Source: Anadara kagoshimensis
Lineage: Eukaryota; Mollusca; Bivalvia; Arcoida; Arcidae
Direction: 5' to 3'
Length of the DNA: 64,000 bases
Assembly (NCBI GenBank): GCA_021292105.1
Contig: CM037861.1
Location: forward strand, 56,837,245 to 56,901,244
Shown: positions 12,788 to 24,374 of the stretch, piece after piece
Layout of the letters: every line of letters starts with the position of its first letter
Position numbering within the stretch: position 1 is the stretch's first letter
The notes under the pieces: generated by a model
Told to the model about the DNA's origin: nothing
What the model saw: only the letters and a program-made list of their open reading frames with translations
Databases searched by the model: none
Position numbers and translations under genes: made by a program

Positions 12788-12886
12788 ATGGCGGATTCCA
12801 ATATGTCAGGATTACGAGTACTACAAAATGGCAAACCTAACGAGGACGGTGGTCCAGTCCCTTACGATGAAAACACAATACACAAG
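12788..12886 (+). CDS. Rab26/Rab37-like small GTPase, exon 1 (N-terminal extension)
   Basis: This is the first coding exon of a Rab-family GTPase that would regulate secretory-vesicle traffic (family knowledge for Rab26/Rab37). It encodes 33 residues, starting MADSNMSGLRVLQNGKPNED and ending in a PYDENTIHK stretch. Rab26 and Rab37 carry a variable N-terminal extension of this kind before the first G-domain strand. The start ATG has A at -3 and G at +4, a strong initiation context. The exon ends in phase 0 at a consensus GTAAGT donor (12887). Joined to 46417 it gives a continuous G-domain start, comparable to the YD..GKVMLLGD of vertebrate Rab37. The function of this exon alone could not be recognised; the call rests on the join to exon 2. 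The 5' UTR extent is unknown. Confidence 0.75.
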
Positions 12887-12954
12887 GTAAGTCTAGAAAT
12901 GACCAGTATGTTACAAAGGGTACGGTGTGAAAATGTCCTTTACGCTTCTTAACA

Positions 12955-13250
12955 ATAAAAAAATATCCTACTACTGACACTATGGTAAATGACCATTACC
13001 ATGGGCTATTGTGGACCATCACTACTGGTCCTATGGTAAATGGCCATAACCATAAGCTATTGTGCACTTGTACAATGTAAAATGACCATTACTTCTTGCC
13101 CGGTGGTAAATGGCCATAGCCATTAGCTATTGTGCACTTGTGCAATGCAGAATGACCATCACTACTGGCCAGATAGTAAATAGCCATAACCATAAGCTAT
13201 TGTGCACTTTTACCCTGTAAAATGACTATTACTATTGGCCCGAAAGGGGT
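12955..13250. repeat. 70-bp minisatellite near the Rab exon 1 donor
   Basis: Diverged tandem units carry GGTAAATGGCCAT followed by an AAGCTATTGTGCACTT block. The GGTAAA-type anchor occurs at 13035, 13105 and 13175, exactly 70 bp apart, with a shorter, more diverged unit at 12984. About four copies lie 70-360 bp into intron 1. Confidence 0.85.
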
Positions 13251-13711
13251 CACCGAGATCCAAATTGTAATTGCCCTTGTACCTTTGTACAATGCCAAAT
13301 GACCATCACCGTGGGATTGCTGTGAAAAATTACTATTAACGAGACCCGCTGAGAATTGATATTAACACCGACACTCTAGATGAACAAACACGGTCTTACA
13401 TCCATAAATCAATTACTTAAAGCCATCTTATATGATTAAAGCTAAAGGTACTGGTTTAAGAAAACAAACAATGGGGCATATCAACGCAAGTTCGTTGTAG
13501 TTATTAACCGCGACCTTACTTATTTTGGTTTAATTCCATTGTTATTTGTTTTGAATGCAAGAGAACGGAATAGGACAAAATACATTGAAAAGGTTCAATC
13601 GCAAATCTATGGGATTTTTTAAGTCCTGATTTCGTTTGGTAATAAAAATACCTACAGTGGCATGTTTATGTTTAACTCTAAATAAATGTAACATACACTA
13701 AAAACAACTTA

Positions 13712-13880
13712 TACAGTCAAACCTGTCTAGAATGTCACCTCTATATAAGGGTTACCTGGTTTTAAAGGCCAGTATAATGTTATTTTAATTTTCTTTATTC
13801 CTCTTATTTTAACATGTATATAAGAATAACCTGCCGTCACCGGCTTCAGAAGTTCGCGTTTATACACAGTTTTGACTGTA
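13712..13880. mobile_element. Small MITE with TACAGTCAAAC ends
   Basis: 169 bp with terminal inverted repeats TACAGTCAAAC / GTTTTGACTGTA and the internal order TATAAGGGTTACCTG, AAAGGCCAGTATAA. Second member of the 9494-9653 family, inside Rab intron 1. Confidence 0.75.
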
Positions 13881-14174
13881 TTATCGTATGGAAACCAGTT
13901 TGATGTCTATATATTGAATTGGAACGGTCTGTTTACACTTTACATCCATCTGTATCTTAACGAAGTCGTGTGATCGATGTATTGATTCTATTCTGAGATG
14001 TGCTATATTTAATTGAGATAAATATGGCCACGAAGGTTAATGTCTTTATATGTTTAAGAGATTATTATCTTTTGTGGTTAAAAATAAGACAAACGCGTAC
14101 TCGTTCCTTCTTAATAATACGTATCTTATCTGTTCCATTGTTTGTGTGACAGTGATTTTTGCAAATTCATAGCT

Positions 14175-14495
14175 ATTAAAAACAAACATACTAATCCATG
14201 TCCAAATCACAATCCAGAAGAAAAGTAAAAATTTTGGAGGAACTGACAAGTTAGGTTAGACACTTCACCAGGGAAGTGAGGCCGGGTGCTCGGGATGGGT
14301 AAGCACCTCCTGTTTAGCTAGCTACACCCGCCACATGTGTAATAAAAATGTGTGAAAGGAACATGGAGCTATGGGACGTCAAATGTATCCAGGGCAATCC
14401 TTGTTACAGAGACATCAAACTTATGAACAATACTGTGATGACGGCCATAAAACTTTTTAGGGGCTTGATAAGCCTAGGCTTGCAATATCTCTGAG
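14175..14495 (-). mobile_element. RT-retroelement 3' end with ORF remnant
   Basis: A well-preserved reverse copy: 3' UTR with GTAAGCACCTCCTGTTTAGC and CCGCCACATGTG, then the antisense of the RT ORF end (GACGGCCATAAAACTTTTTA, AAGCCTAGGCTTGCAATATC). It matches the C-terminal codons of the 35105 copy. Confidence 0.8.
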
Positions 14496-16897
14496 CCTGA
14501 AAGAGTAGAGTGATATCGTTCTATTTACTTTCACTTACTCATAGCCGAAAATCACTGTACTTATCCCTTTTAACATACAATATATCTGAAGAGGAAAATG
14601 ATGTCTCTTTTGTGATCTAACATGAAATGACAATGTCCGTTTTACTGGATATGATGAACTTGATGGTATATTACGTTGTATGCACAAAAGAATATTTCAT
14701 TAGCCAGAATATCAACATGTTATACCTCCATACTGGCAACAGTTATCTCTCTATTCAGGGATATGATAAAGTAATCTAGATTCGAAAAGACTCAAGAAAT
14801 TTCTGAGTACTAAATGTTTTGTATTAAAATAGGGAAAAACGTTGTAATTTTTGTTATTTCGACATGTATTAGCAATGTCTTTACTATTAATTTACTTTGT
14901 CTTTTATCGTAGTGCATACGTTTATTTTTGTTTCTATGTAACGTTGGACATTCTTATACAAATTAAATGTAATTCATATCACTGCGGGTTTTAAGCAAAC
15001 AAACGTATTTGACGTGAAATAAATAAACATGATAATGTTTCATACAAATCATACCATTACATAATACAATTCATATCGCATTACAAAAGTACAATTGACA
15101 TATAAGATTAACTAAAATCATGATGATATTTAAGATTTATAAATAATATATCAAGAAATTCGTATAGTCATTCATTCTTATAAATGACATACAACCATAT
15201 TGATAACATAATTCTATCAATGTTATTTGAGCCGCTGAACCAATATCTCTGAATATACCATATTAAAATATAAAAACTCATATCGCATTATTAAATCAAT
15301 ATAGATGTAAAACTGTTACATCTATCCCTGATAACCAACAAATTTGTTTCTGCTTACCAAAATTCTCCACTCTTTTTACATTCGGGTGCAAAATTATATT
15401 TCGGTCAATGAACCAGTTTCCAAAATAGAAAAATTGTAATAAAATGAAATGTATCTCCAATAGAAGTACTATTACGTAAGATACATAATCAATTGCTATC
15501 AAAATCGTTCCATCTTCCTTTTTCTACAATCAATTTGTGTCTTACTGTACATGTACGTCGATATCAGCGGGTATACAATAGCAGTAATTATGTTTTGACA
15601 AACATGCTAAAAACATGATTCACCGAAACTTATATTAATGATGTTCGATACAACTTCTCGAGGCTATCTGAAGCAAACACACTTCTGTAGAATAAAGAAT
15701 TAACTTTGCTCAAACATTAACATTTATATAATGAGACGTCAAAGTCGTGCAATGTGTGGATTTTAATTAATGTTCAAGTGCTTTCTTGTCAGAACTTTCA
15801 GGTTTATTCCCCGAGGACTCAAAATAACGAAAAGAATTGGCTTAGAGAATTCATAACATTTTTATACAATTGTTGACACTTAGAATTCATCTATAAAAGA
15901 TAATTGGGCTTGTTATATCTTTTTATTTGGATTTTTAAAAAATAACAATATTGTATATTAATGAAATTACATCAAAACTAATTCCTTGTCGAAGGATTAA
16001 CTTGGTTAATTAAGCAGTTACAACAATCTTGGTAAATCAATAAATGGGGACTGATACAGATTTCTATGGCATATTTTTATGGCGTCGTAACCTACTATTT
16101 TTATTGCATTTTTAATTTTACATTGTTTTGTTCATTAACAGTTTCATAATTCATTTAATAGCTTGCTTTTTGGAATCCATAAAATACTAGCTAGCTCTAG
16201 GAAACATAAGGCTATAGTTAGGTACTGATTCTTCTTTTAAAATTAATTTCTTTTGTGAAAACACTTTATTATTATACTAGAATATTGGTGTTCAGAAAAC
16301 GTTTAAAATATGTAGAATTCATTTTTTATTATCAAATACTATTGCTCAAATATCTAGTACTAGGAGGCATCTAACCTCTTGTGACATAATGAAGATCCAT
16401 GACTCGTTACACATGTCTAACTAATTCGGAATATTTCTAAGGTTTTGATTAACATTTTGTCCCACGTTCAGGTAAGCCTACTTTAAACTGTTCCTTTCTC
16501 TTTCATTACAATAGTTTTGTCATCCTTGATCGGAGATATGGAGATATAAAAGATGAAACTGAAACTGTCAATTTTGACCAATAAGTGAAGGCATACTCGA
16601 AACCCCATTTGAGAAAATTGTTATTGAACGCGTTTTCTAATCTTATCCAAAATACGCACGCACAATGTCTAAACTTGGACCTGGAACCCATAGTAGAAGG
16701 CAATAAACTGATAAAAGATTCAGCGAAGAGAAAATAGTTAAACCGATGAGTCATATAATTAGTTTCTTGTATCGGTTTTTACTGTACTTAGCTTAAATAC
16801 GTTTTTTAAACTTTAAATTACACATAAAAATCAGTCTATATTTCTGTCACTTTTTAAAGGGAAATCAATTCATGTGCATGTATGTGAGTGACACATG
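14496..16897. other. No feature recognised (intron 1)
   Basis: AT-rich intronic sequence. An 82-codon minus frame at 16506-16754 shows no domain. Confidence 0.6.
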
Positions 16898-16980
16898 TGA
16901 GCTCCATTATGCAAAGTACTTCCTTTATGTTTCTTTTAAACATCTTGAAAAAAAGTTTTGGTTTCATGATTTTAGTTCGA

Positions 16981-17024
16981 GCACTACTGATATGGAATTG
17001 TATTCCGAACCGACCGTCTTGTGC
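16981..17024 (+). ncRNA. Degenerate hammerhead ribozyme
   Basis: GCACTACTGATATGGAATTG and TTCCGAACCGACCGTCTTGT keep the layout, but the core CUGANGA reads CTGATAT and GAAA reads GAAC. Predicted inactive. Confidence 0.6.
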
Positions 17025-17270
17025 TGTAAAATTAAAACTGGTATAATATGTGATTAAAAAACAAACTCAGTAGGCAATAATTGTGTAACATTGTCAGAAA
17101 TATACTATTGTCAAAATTTGCTGCTAGTTAAGTTTGGAATACCTCAAAACCTAAGGTATACTCCCTCATGCAAAGTATTTCCGCAGCTAAATTGGTTAAA
17201 TATATTTTTGGTCATTTAGGTTTCTTTTCGACATCGTGAAAAAAGTTTAGGGTTTTATAATTTTGGTTCG

Positions 17271-17316
17271 AGCACTACTGACGAGGAATTGTATTCCGAA
17301 ACGACTGTCTTGTGTA
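17271..17316 (+). ncRNA. Hammerhead ribozyme, intact core with weak stem I
   Basis: CTGACGA matches CUGANGA (N7 = C). Stem II is GGAA-TTGTA-TTCC, then GAAA, then the minimal stem III C-GACT-G and the GTC cleavage triplet (cut after 17309). Stem I (AGCACTA / TTGTGTA) has two mismatches and one wobble. Core intact, so activity is possible but reduced. The short stem III is the type I form of retrozymes and Penelope-like elements. Confidence 0.7.
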
Positions 17317-18570
17317 TTTTTTTCAAATTCCCTAAAGTTCAGAATCGCTAAATCTCATTTGAGAATTAAGGTCATTGCAACTTACCGAAAAATGCAGACA
17401 AAGTTACTTAAGAATGATAAAAGATTCCATTTAGATTCTATATTATGTAATATGCTGTACCTATGTAAAATTGATTGTTGTTAATAAGGTGTATTTTTAA
17501 TTCTTTACGTGATTGTAGACCAACTAGGATCCTTGTGCATGATCGGATTTTATTTTGTCATTATATCAAATGTCCGTCCAAAGTCTAGAGTATTCATATA
17601 TGTATAACGTCTGTCTTTTTCTCATCTTTTCTGTTTGTTTGGCGGTGGCAATTGCTAAGCTGAAGTTTTTTTAATAATTCATCTTTAAATTATGTTCTGT
17701 TTTCACGCATGTGTCCATTCATATATATGTCATATTCTGATGATATATTTAAATGCATTGATTGTATCATAATTTTTTTCAACTTTTCTATACATTTGCT
17801 AGATTCTCAGTTTTTACCTCTTTTTTCTGGGACTATGATTTCGACGTTGACTGTTGTGTTTATGTAGTATTTTACGTGTTTACTTGAATGTACTACATTC
17901 ATGTATTATAAATCGGGAAAGGTGGTTTGATTAATCAAAGGAGATTATTATTTAACCTACAGGTTGGCAACTAAAGCTGATCATCAAACTAAAGCTTTTT
18001 TGCAAAGAACATTCACGTTTATTTCCATATAAGTTCTATTTTTGGTTTTAATTGTCTATGTCTGCACGTCAACACGGAAATGCATTTAATGGAAACAGAA
18101 CATGAATGCTTGTATTTTCTATTGTTGATTACAAGGCAGGACACATAGTTAAGGAACCCTGGATAATTGATAAACATGGGATTGTCTTGTCCGATATGTA
18201 GAAATTGGTTAATCACTCCTAAGATGTAGGCGTAGAGTCTGCAAGTAGCCAAATTATATTAGTGAGATAAGGATCGAATTTAACATTGATTTTGTCACTT
18301 CTATAGAAAATCGGTTTCACAATTGTGTAAGATCTACATAGACCTATTTGGTATTACCACAATTTAATGGATACTTAACAAATTTTACTTATCGAATTAC
18401 TGATCTATTGACTGCTGTCAAATTATTTTCGACAACGAACCTGGTTATTTTTGCATTAGAATTCGCTTTTAACCTATGAATTTAAACTATGAATGGTTGG
18501 TGCTAACTTTAATTTCAATTTTTTCCCGATGGCAATACTTTTGAGTGAAAAACTGTCCGCAGCTCTATAT

Positions 18571-19012
18571 TAATAGAATCTTACACCGGCAACAGTGTAA
18601 GACAGATATATCTCAAACGAGGATGAATTTTTCCAGAACGAGCTTTAGCGAGTTATGGGCATTGAAAATATTCATCCGAGTTTGAGATATCCCTGTCTTA
18701 CACTGTTATTGGTGTAAGAATCTTTTTCTCACACATTTGCAGCAAAAAAAATATGATTTGTAAACAAAAAATTGCATCAAACGTTCAATTTTCAGGCCAT
18801 CATCGGTGCTTTCTGAAAATGACGTCATCAATTTTGTTGACGTCCTCATATAAAATGATTATGACGTCATCAGTTGAGCGTATGTTAGTGATTGTGACGT
18901 TGAGGAATTGTTGGTTAAGAAAAGTGATCTCATCCTTCAGGTGAGACAGAAAAATCTCACATGGGTAAAAACATGGGGTTTCCATGTCTCACGTGTAAGG
19001 AAATTCTATTAA
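18571..19012 (+). mobile_element. Fold-back MITE with CRE-like sites
   Basis: 442 bp with terminal TTAATAGAATCTTACAC / GTGTAAGGAAATTCTATTAA. The left half holds an inverted repeat (arms about 18577-18636 and 18668-18722) around a loop with CGAGCTTTAGCGAG. The right half has a second, GTGAGACA-type inverted repeat. Two TGACGTCA palindromes lie at 18830-18837 and 18862-18869. No transposase. Confidence 0.75.
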
Positions 19013-19234
19013 ACATGTGTACTAAAACTTAGTTCTTGAATATAAGATACTGATGGGCTAAAAGACTCTGTCTTGTATTGGTCTCTCGGAATGGTATGGC
19101 ATGTGATATGGATTTGACCATGTTTTATTCTCTATACTGAATTACTGGATGAATATCACTAATCGAACAAGGGATGATAATCTCGTTTAAAATGTTTAGA
19201 AAACGGTATGTTAAAGATATAAAGCTTATCACTT

Positions 19235-19385
19235 CCCTAAATTGTTCCTTGAACACAGATGTGTTTTAAAATTTAAAAAAATTGGTTTTACGAATTCGGT
19301 ACACTAATGAGAATTTATATTTTGAAACCGCCATCTAGTGCTATAAAATTTACACTGTAATATGTAATAAAAAGACTGGTTCAGG
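19235..19385 (+). mobile_element. Retrozyme-like relic with dead hammerhead
   Basis: A diverged single unit; the hammerhead remnant is at 19301-19342 (CACTAATGAGAATTTATATT, GAAACCGCCATCTAGTGCT). CUGANGA reads CTAATGA, losing the invariant G. The downstream flank ATAAAATTTACACTGTAATA matches the family. Confidence 0.55.
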
Positions 19386-21037
19386 ATTATTTACATACTT
19401 GTTATCGTATTATTTTTTATGCTGTGTTAGAATAAAATTAAAGGAAACCGTACAGTTACATAATTTCTAATTAAAATTAATAATTATAGTATCATTTTCT
19501 AGTCTTAATAATGACAATTTGCGAATAAGAAGCTCTCTGTATTCGCCATTAAAAGTATTTCACCACTACTGCTGTTGAGATCAAAAACAAACATACCAGT
19601 CCATTTAAAAAAAAACATATTTTAAATTAAACTAATTAAATAGTCTTATTTTTGTTGTTTCAGGAATTTGATAGAACAAATCATATTAAATGTTTTAATG
19701 TTATAAAGAAAACACACACAAATCATAATGTAACACCTGACATATACATTGTTTCGACGCAGTGTTGTCTTATATTATACACGGTTATCACATTTGTATA
19801 CCTTTAGGTATACTCTAAACTGTAGAAAATATTAGTATTGTACACTACTTTTCACCTAAATCATACTTTTTGTATCAACTGTATATGTACTATGAGTAAA
19901 TGTTATTAAAGACACACATTGTCACTGTTGTACACGCAGAATGTTAAATTATACTCTTTTGTTCATAAAGTATTGATATGGAGAGTTAAAACAAGCAACG
20001 TTGGTACCCCCATAGGTACAAAATGTGCAACACCTAATGACTTTTAAATTTTTTATCATGTATAATGCCTGAATTTTTCAAAGGTATAAAGGTATAGAAT
20101 GAACTGCTTTGATAAGAGACTTACAGTTTTATGTTGCATATGATTTTTATTTTTAGACATCGAGAATTTTTAAGAATCGTCTATCTTTGATATAACTTTT
20201 AAATTCCGCCATTGTGGAGCACGCAAATATGTTTCCATTGTAAAACTATTTTTCATGTTAGTCAATCCTTTGAAGTTTGTCTGGTTGCCAACCACTATAG
20301 CTGATTAAACTTATTTATTGTTTTGCTTAAAAAGTTTACATTCACATTTTCTTCGTCCCCAGCGTATTTTACATTTTAACCGTTGTTATACAACCAAAGT
20401 TAGCGAACTTCTTTTTTCGTTCATGCTCGTACTTTATTATATGGCGTAGATCAGACACATTTTTAAATCATTATAAATGACTGGTTATAACCTAGAAAGA
20501 CGTATAAGAATTCAAAATCTAAAGAAGTAAGTCTCCAAATAAGTTGTATAATTAGAGTTTCAGTACAAGCAAAAGATCAAAATCGACGAAGAAGCGCCTT
20601 TTAAATAATAATATAATGGTTACAATGTATCGCTTGTACGATATATTTTCAATTTGTTTCCGTATTAATCATTTTCTATAAATTGCTAAGCTAGAGAAAA
20701 TTCCTGAGGATGCATATCGATTTTGTATTTAATACTAATTGTAAGCGATTCAGTCTTCATGAAAAATAATTGATCGATAGAGTTGCAATAATATCTATGT
20801 AAATATCAATATCAAGGATAATATACACTATCAAAGCATAAAAATTAATCTCCATAATTCTTAATCACCCGGGGCTTTCCTACTTGATTTTTTTAATATT
20901 AGTTTTTGAGTTGTTAAAATTACCTGGTTTCCGAAGTTAATTTCGCTTTTGATAATAAAACACCCACGCTAATAATAAAAACAAAAATATTTTTTGACAG
21001 TAAACTAAATATGAATAATTATATATAAATTATTTAA
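19386..21037. other. No feature recognised (intron 1)
   Basis: Only a ~25-bp RT-family tip (ATCAAAAACAAACATACCAG at 19584) can be matched. Confidence 0.6.
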
Positions 21038-21400
21038 CAAAGAGCCAAGCTGCTTACAAATGAATTGTTTACGCATTGATATTGAATACATTGGCTAAAA
21101 TCAAGACCCTCAAAACGTTTTATGGCCTTCATCAAAATATTGTTACTAAATGTGATATCTCCTCAGTGAAATTATCAGGGATATATTTCACGTCCCCTAA
21201 CTGTGCCTTGCTTTCATTCTCAATTTTCATTTTACACGTGGCGGATGTAGCTAGCTAAACAGGAGACGTGGTTACAAATCTAAAGCACCAGGCCTAATTT
21301 CCTCGTTGGAAGTCCACGTGTTTAATAGAATTTGCAAGTTTCAAAGTTTTTACTTTGCATTTTGATTGTGATTTGGTCACGGATTTGTATGTTTGTTACT
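21038..21400 (+). mobile_element. RT-retroelement 3' end with ORF remnant
   Basis: Forward copy starting in the RT ORF (GAGCCAAGCTGCTTACAAAT), running through CTCAAAACGTTTTATGGCC and the 3' UTR (GTAGCTAGCTAAACAGGAGA, CACCAGGCCTAATTTCCTCG) to GGATTTGTATGTTTGTTA. The reading frame is broken. Confidence 0.75.
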
Positions 21401-21741
21401 CAATTGTAATTTGGAGTAAAGAAGGAGATTAGTTGTCACCAAAAGTTTCCAGCACTGTTTAATATTAAGAATAATAGTCCATATATCTTTGTTATTATTT
21501 ACAAGGATTTGTTCAATATGTTTTACTCAATTTGCCAGTTTGGTAATTTGAACTGTTGCTGGTAAGTGTTTATATTAAGACACGTTTTGGTTTTTTTTAG
21601 AATCATATCCTACTCTTTTATTGTTAAAAGGTTGTCATAATGTTTAATGAACCAAAAGATTTTTATCGAGTCCTAAATACTTATAGTCTCCTGTTTGAGT
21701 CTACAGTAGAGGTCTATATATATTCTGTATACATATCTTCT

Positions 21742-21800
21742 GTTTCAAGGTTTTAACTTTTTTTGGGGATTATAATTTGGACAAGAATTAGCCTTTTTTC
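21742..21800 (+). mobile_element. RT-retroelement terminal fragment (weak)
   Basis: TTTCAAGGTTTTAACTTTTT and GGGGATTATAATTTGGACAA resemble the last 60 bp of the family. Short and diverged. Confidence 0.35.
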
Positions 21801-23323
21801 ATAATGATTATAAATGTTTTCCTTTGAATTTTAATTGTCGTTAAATTTCTCACTGTACTTTTTTAATTTTATTCGAAGAATGTTGATGATATGAATATTG
21901 TCATTTAGACATTTACCTATATAAGTGTGTAGGATGTAAGAGACTTTTTAAGACATCTTACAAATCAACTTAGGAGACAGCTGTCGATAGATACATCTAA
22001 TTAACTTTTGTTTGTATGATCTGTTTGTTTTAGTAATATCAAATGTTTTCCTATTACGATATCAGTCACTTACGGCAAATAATATTAGTACATACCAAAT
22101 GATGCTCGTATATTTGTTTCTACTCTTTCGTCTTGAATATTTGTTTCTCCATTTTAGCTAACAAACATATTTATCACTACAGAAAAGAAAATATCTGTAT
22201 GCAAGAAAACAATAGTTTTAAGCAGAATAATTTCTAAAAAAATAATAAAACATGAGGTATTACCATGTATTTACCCAATTATAAAATTTAAACAGTAAGC
22301 CAATCAGCAATATGGTTCCATATGAGCAGAAATAAAAATAATAAAACTTCCTCTTTAGTATCTTATTCGTATTAACTAGAATATTTTTATCTTTCGTTCT
22401 TAAATAAGTTTTGCTATAGTATGCAAATTGACGTTCTAACAAAATTCAGAGAGCAAAATAGCCATTCACATAAATGTAAATCAAGAGTTGTGAAAATCAC
22501 AAAAACAGAAGTTTTCCACCATACACAACAGTAAAACTGGTAAAATCATTGAACTGTGAATGGCATGTTATGTATTAGAGGGTCAAGTTTCAGATCTAAA
22601 TATAATAATAATTAAAATTCTATCTTGAAAACCTAATTTCAGACAATATTGACACGTTGAAATAGATGCTTGTTGAGGAATTTGTATAAAATATCAATTG
22701 GTATGAATTATTTCTAAATATGCATTAATCCGTTTATTCTGTCTGTTGTTTTTTACATGTTTTATGTAGAACATATTCTAATTCCCATGTTATATTAAAG
22801 ATGCGTTGCCAAATATTAGCAGTTACTTTCTCCTTCACGGGTTAAGCTGGGTAGATTTTTATGGATAATAGCCATTGAAGATACTAAGAGAATTGCATGA
22901 ATTCACAAATATCGAGAGGCTAAAATTAGTAACACGTTCTATAAGTAGATTATTGGTAAATACGTGTAGTACTGATAACAACAATTGATTCTATTTCCAG
23001 CTGAAAACCAAATATAAAACTTCCCCTTTCATTATGTTGTCCAAACAACATCTTAAAATCTAGCTTTCTTAAATTCAATATGCTGGAATGTTTGTTAAAT
23101 AAACAATTGTGGTTTGTTGAAAAAGGATTTGTTAATTCATCAAACTGAAGTAACGAAATTAAATTCTTATAAAAATATTCTTTGCTATGGTAACGGAAAA
23201 AAGTTTTATTTGTTATCGGTGAACGTTTCAAACATTGGTATTCTGAATAGACTAAAGAATAAAGAACAGTTGCCAGTAAAACATGTTTTGGGCATAAGCT
23301 AACAAAACCAAGAATATAAAACT
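21801..23323. other. No feature recognised (intron 1)
   Basis: AT-rich sequence; a 93-codon minus frame at 22950-23231 without recognisable motifs. Confidence 0.6.
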
Positions 23324-23552
23324 ATAAAAACCAAACATTGCAATCCATGTCCAAACCACAATCCAAAAGAAAAGTAAAAATTTGAAACTGACAAATTAAG
23401 TAACACTTAACAAGTAAATTAAGTAACGTGAACTTTTTACCAGGGAAATGATGCCAGTTGCTCCAAAACACAGCTCCAAAGCAAAGAAAAAGCTTTGAAA
23501 GTGGCAAATCAAGTTACGCATGTGAACGTCCACAAGGGAAGTGTGGCATACA
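23324..23552 (-). mobile_element. Two fused RT-retroelement 3' tips
   Basis: Reverse orientation. One tip runs CAATCCATGTCCAAACCACA to TACCAGGGAAATGATGCCAG. A second partial tip restarts at AGCTCCAAAGCAAAGAAAAA and runs to CCACAAGGGAAGTGTGGC. This may be a nested insertion or internal duplication. Confidence 0.65.
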
Positions 23553-23847
23553 AATCCATATCATGTGACTACGTTTTAAATAGTCTCTGTTTTTATGTAA
23601 TAAGAATGTTATTTATTCATGAAGGAAAGACACCTTAGATCTTTATTGTGCTATTTTAGTTCTGACGTATAAATATTGCTGACACAGACATAGCGTGTAG
23701 GCTCTTATGATTGTTTAGAATGTATAAAATAACAGTTTGCAAATTTGGATACAGCTGTCGAAAGGAGTTCCAGTTAATTACGTGCGCGCGTGTGTGTATG
23801 TGTGTGCGTGTCGTTGCTATATATCAACCATCACAATATCATTTATT

Positions 23848-23910
23848 ATTTATCGGGAATTTCATTCCAAAACGACCGTCAATTGTAGCATAATTAAAAC
23901 AGATTTAGTA
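23848..23910 (+). mobile_element. Possible retrozyme relic (weak)
   Basis: GGAATTTCATTCCAAAACGA, CCGTCAATTGTAG and CATAATTAAAACAGAT resemble stem II through the downstream flank of the hammerhead unit. The core is lost. Confidence 0.35.
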
Positions 23911-24114
23911 CAAATCAACTATGACATATAATAAGAGTGTAAAACAAAAACATCTTGGAATACTAGTTTGTATGCTATGCTTTTAAATGGATATATCTTT
24001 TCCACATTTGTTTTAGTTTTACTCCGATCATTAAATTAAAAACTTCTATGTTTCACAAATATTTGCCACAATTAAATTTTAAAAAGGAACAAAAAAGAAC
24101 GCTTTGCATTATAC

Positions 24115-24247
24115 AATCAAACACAAATATAAAAGTTCGTGTTCACACCACAATCACAATCCCAAAAGCAAATTATATAATTAAAAACTTTGACCACTTA
24201 ACTGGAAATAAATGTTAAACATGCAAGCTTCCACCGGAGGCCGAGTT
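24115..24247 (-). mobile_element. RT-retroelement 3' tip, degraded
   Basis: TTCACACCACAATCACAATC, CCCAAAAGCAAATTATATAA and AACATGCAAGCTTCCACC follow the family order in reverse orientation. Confidence 0.55.
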
Positions 24248-24374
24248 AAATTTATGATCTGATCTTCAATTTGAATTCAGTGTCCACGATTCTAAAAGTA
24301 ACAAACATATCAAATATGTACAAAAATGTCCCGATCCTCTTAAAAGTCCAACAAATACATTGGACCGTTGGGCT

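Larger units (their letters stand above)
16898..17316 (+). mobile_element. Retrozyme-like repeat, 1.4 units with two hammerhead sites
   Basis: A partial unit (16898-17018) and a full 291-bp unit (17019-17309), each ending in a hammerhead-like module. Shared order: TATGCAAAGTA / CATGCAAAGTATTTCC, TTGGTTAAATATATTTTTGG (full unit only), TTTCTTTTAAACAT / TTTCTTTTCGACAT, TTCGAGCACTACTGA. The downstream flank TGTAAAATTAAAACTGGTAT is typical of the family. No protein is encoded. Bivalve retrozymes and Penelope-like terminal repeats carry this architecture (family knowledge). Confidence 0.7.
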
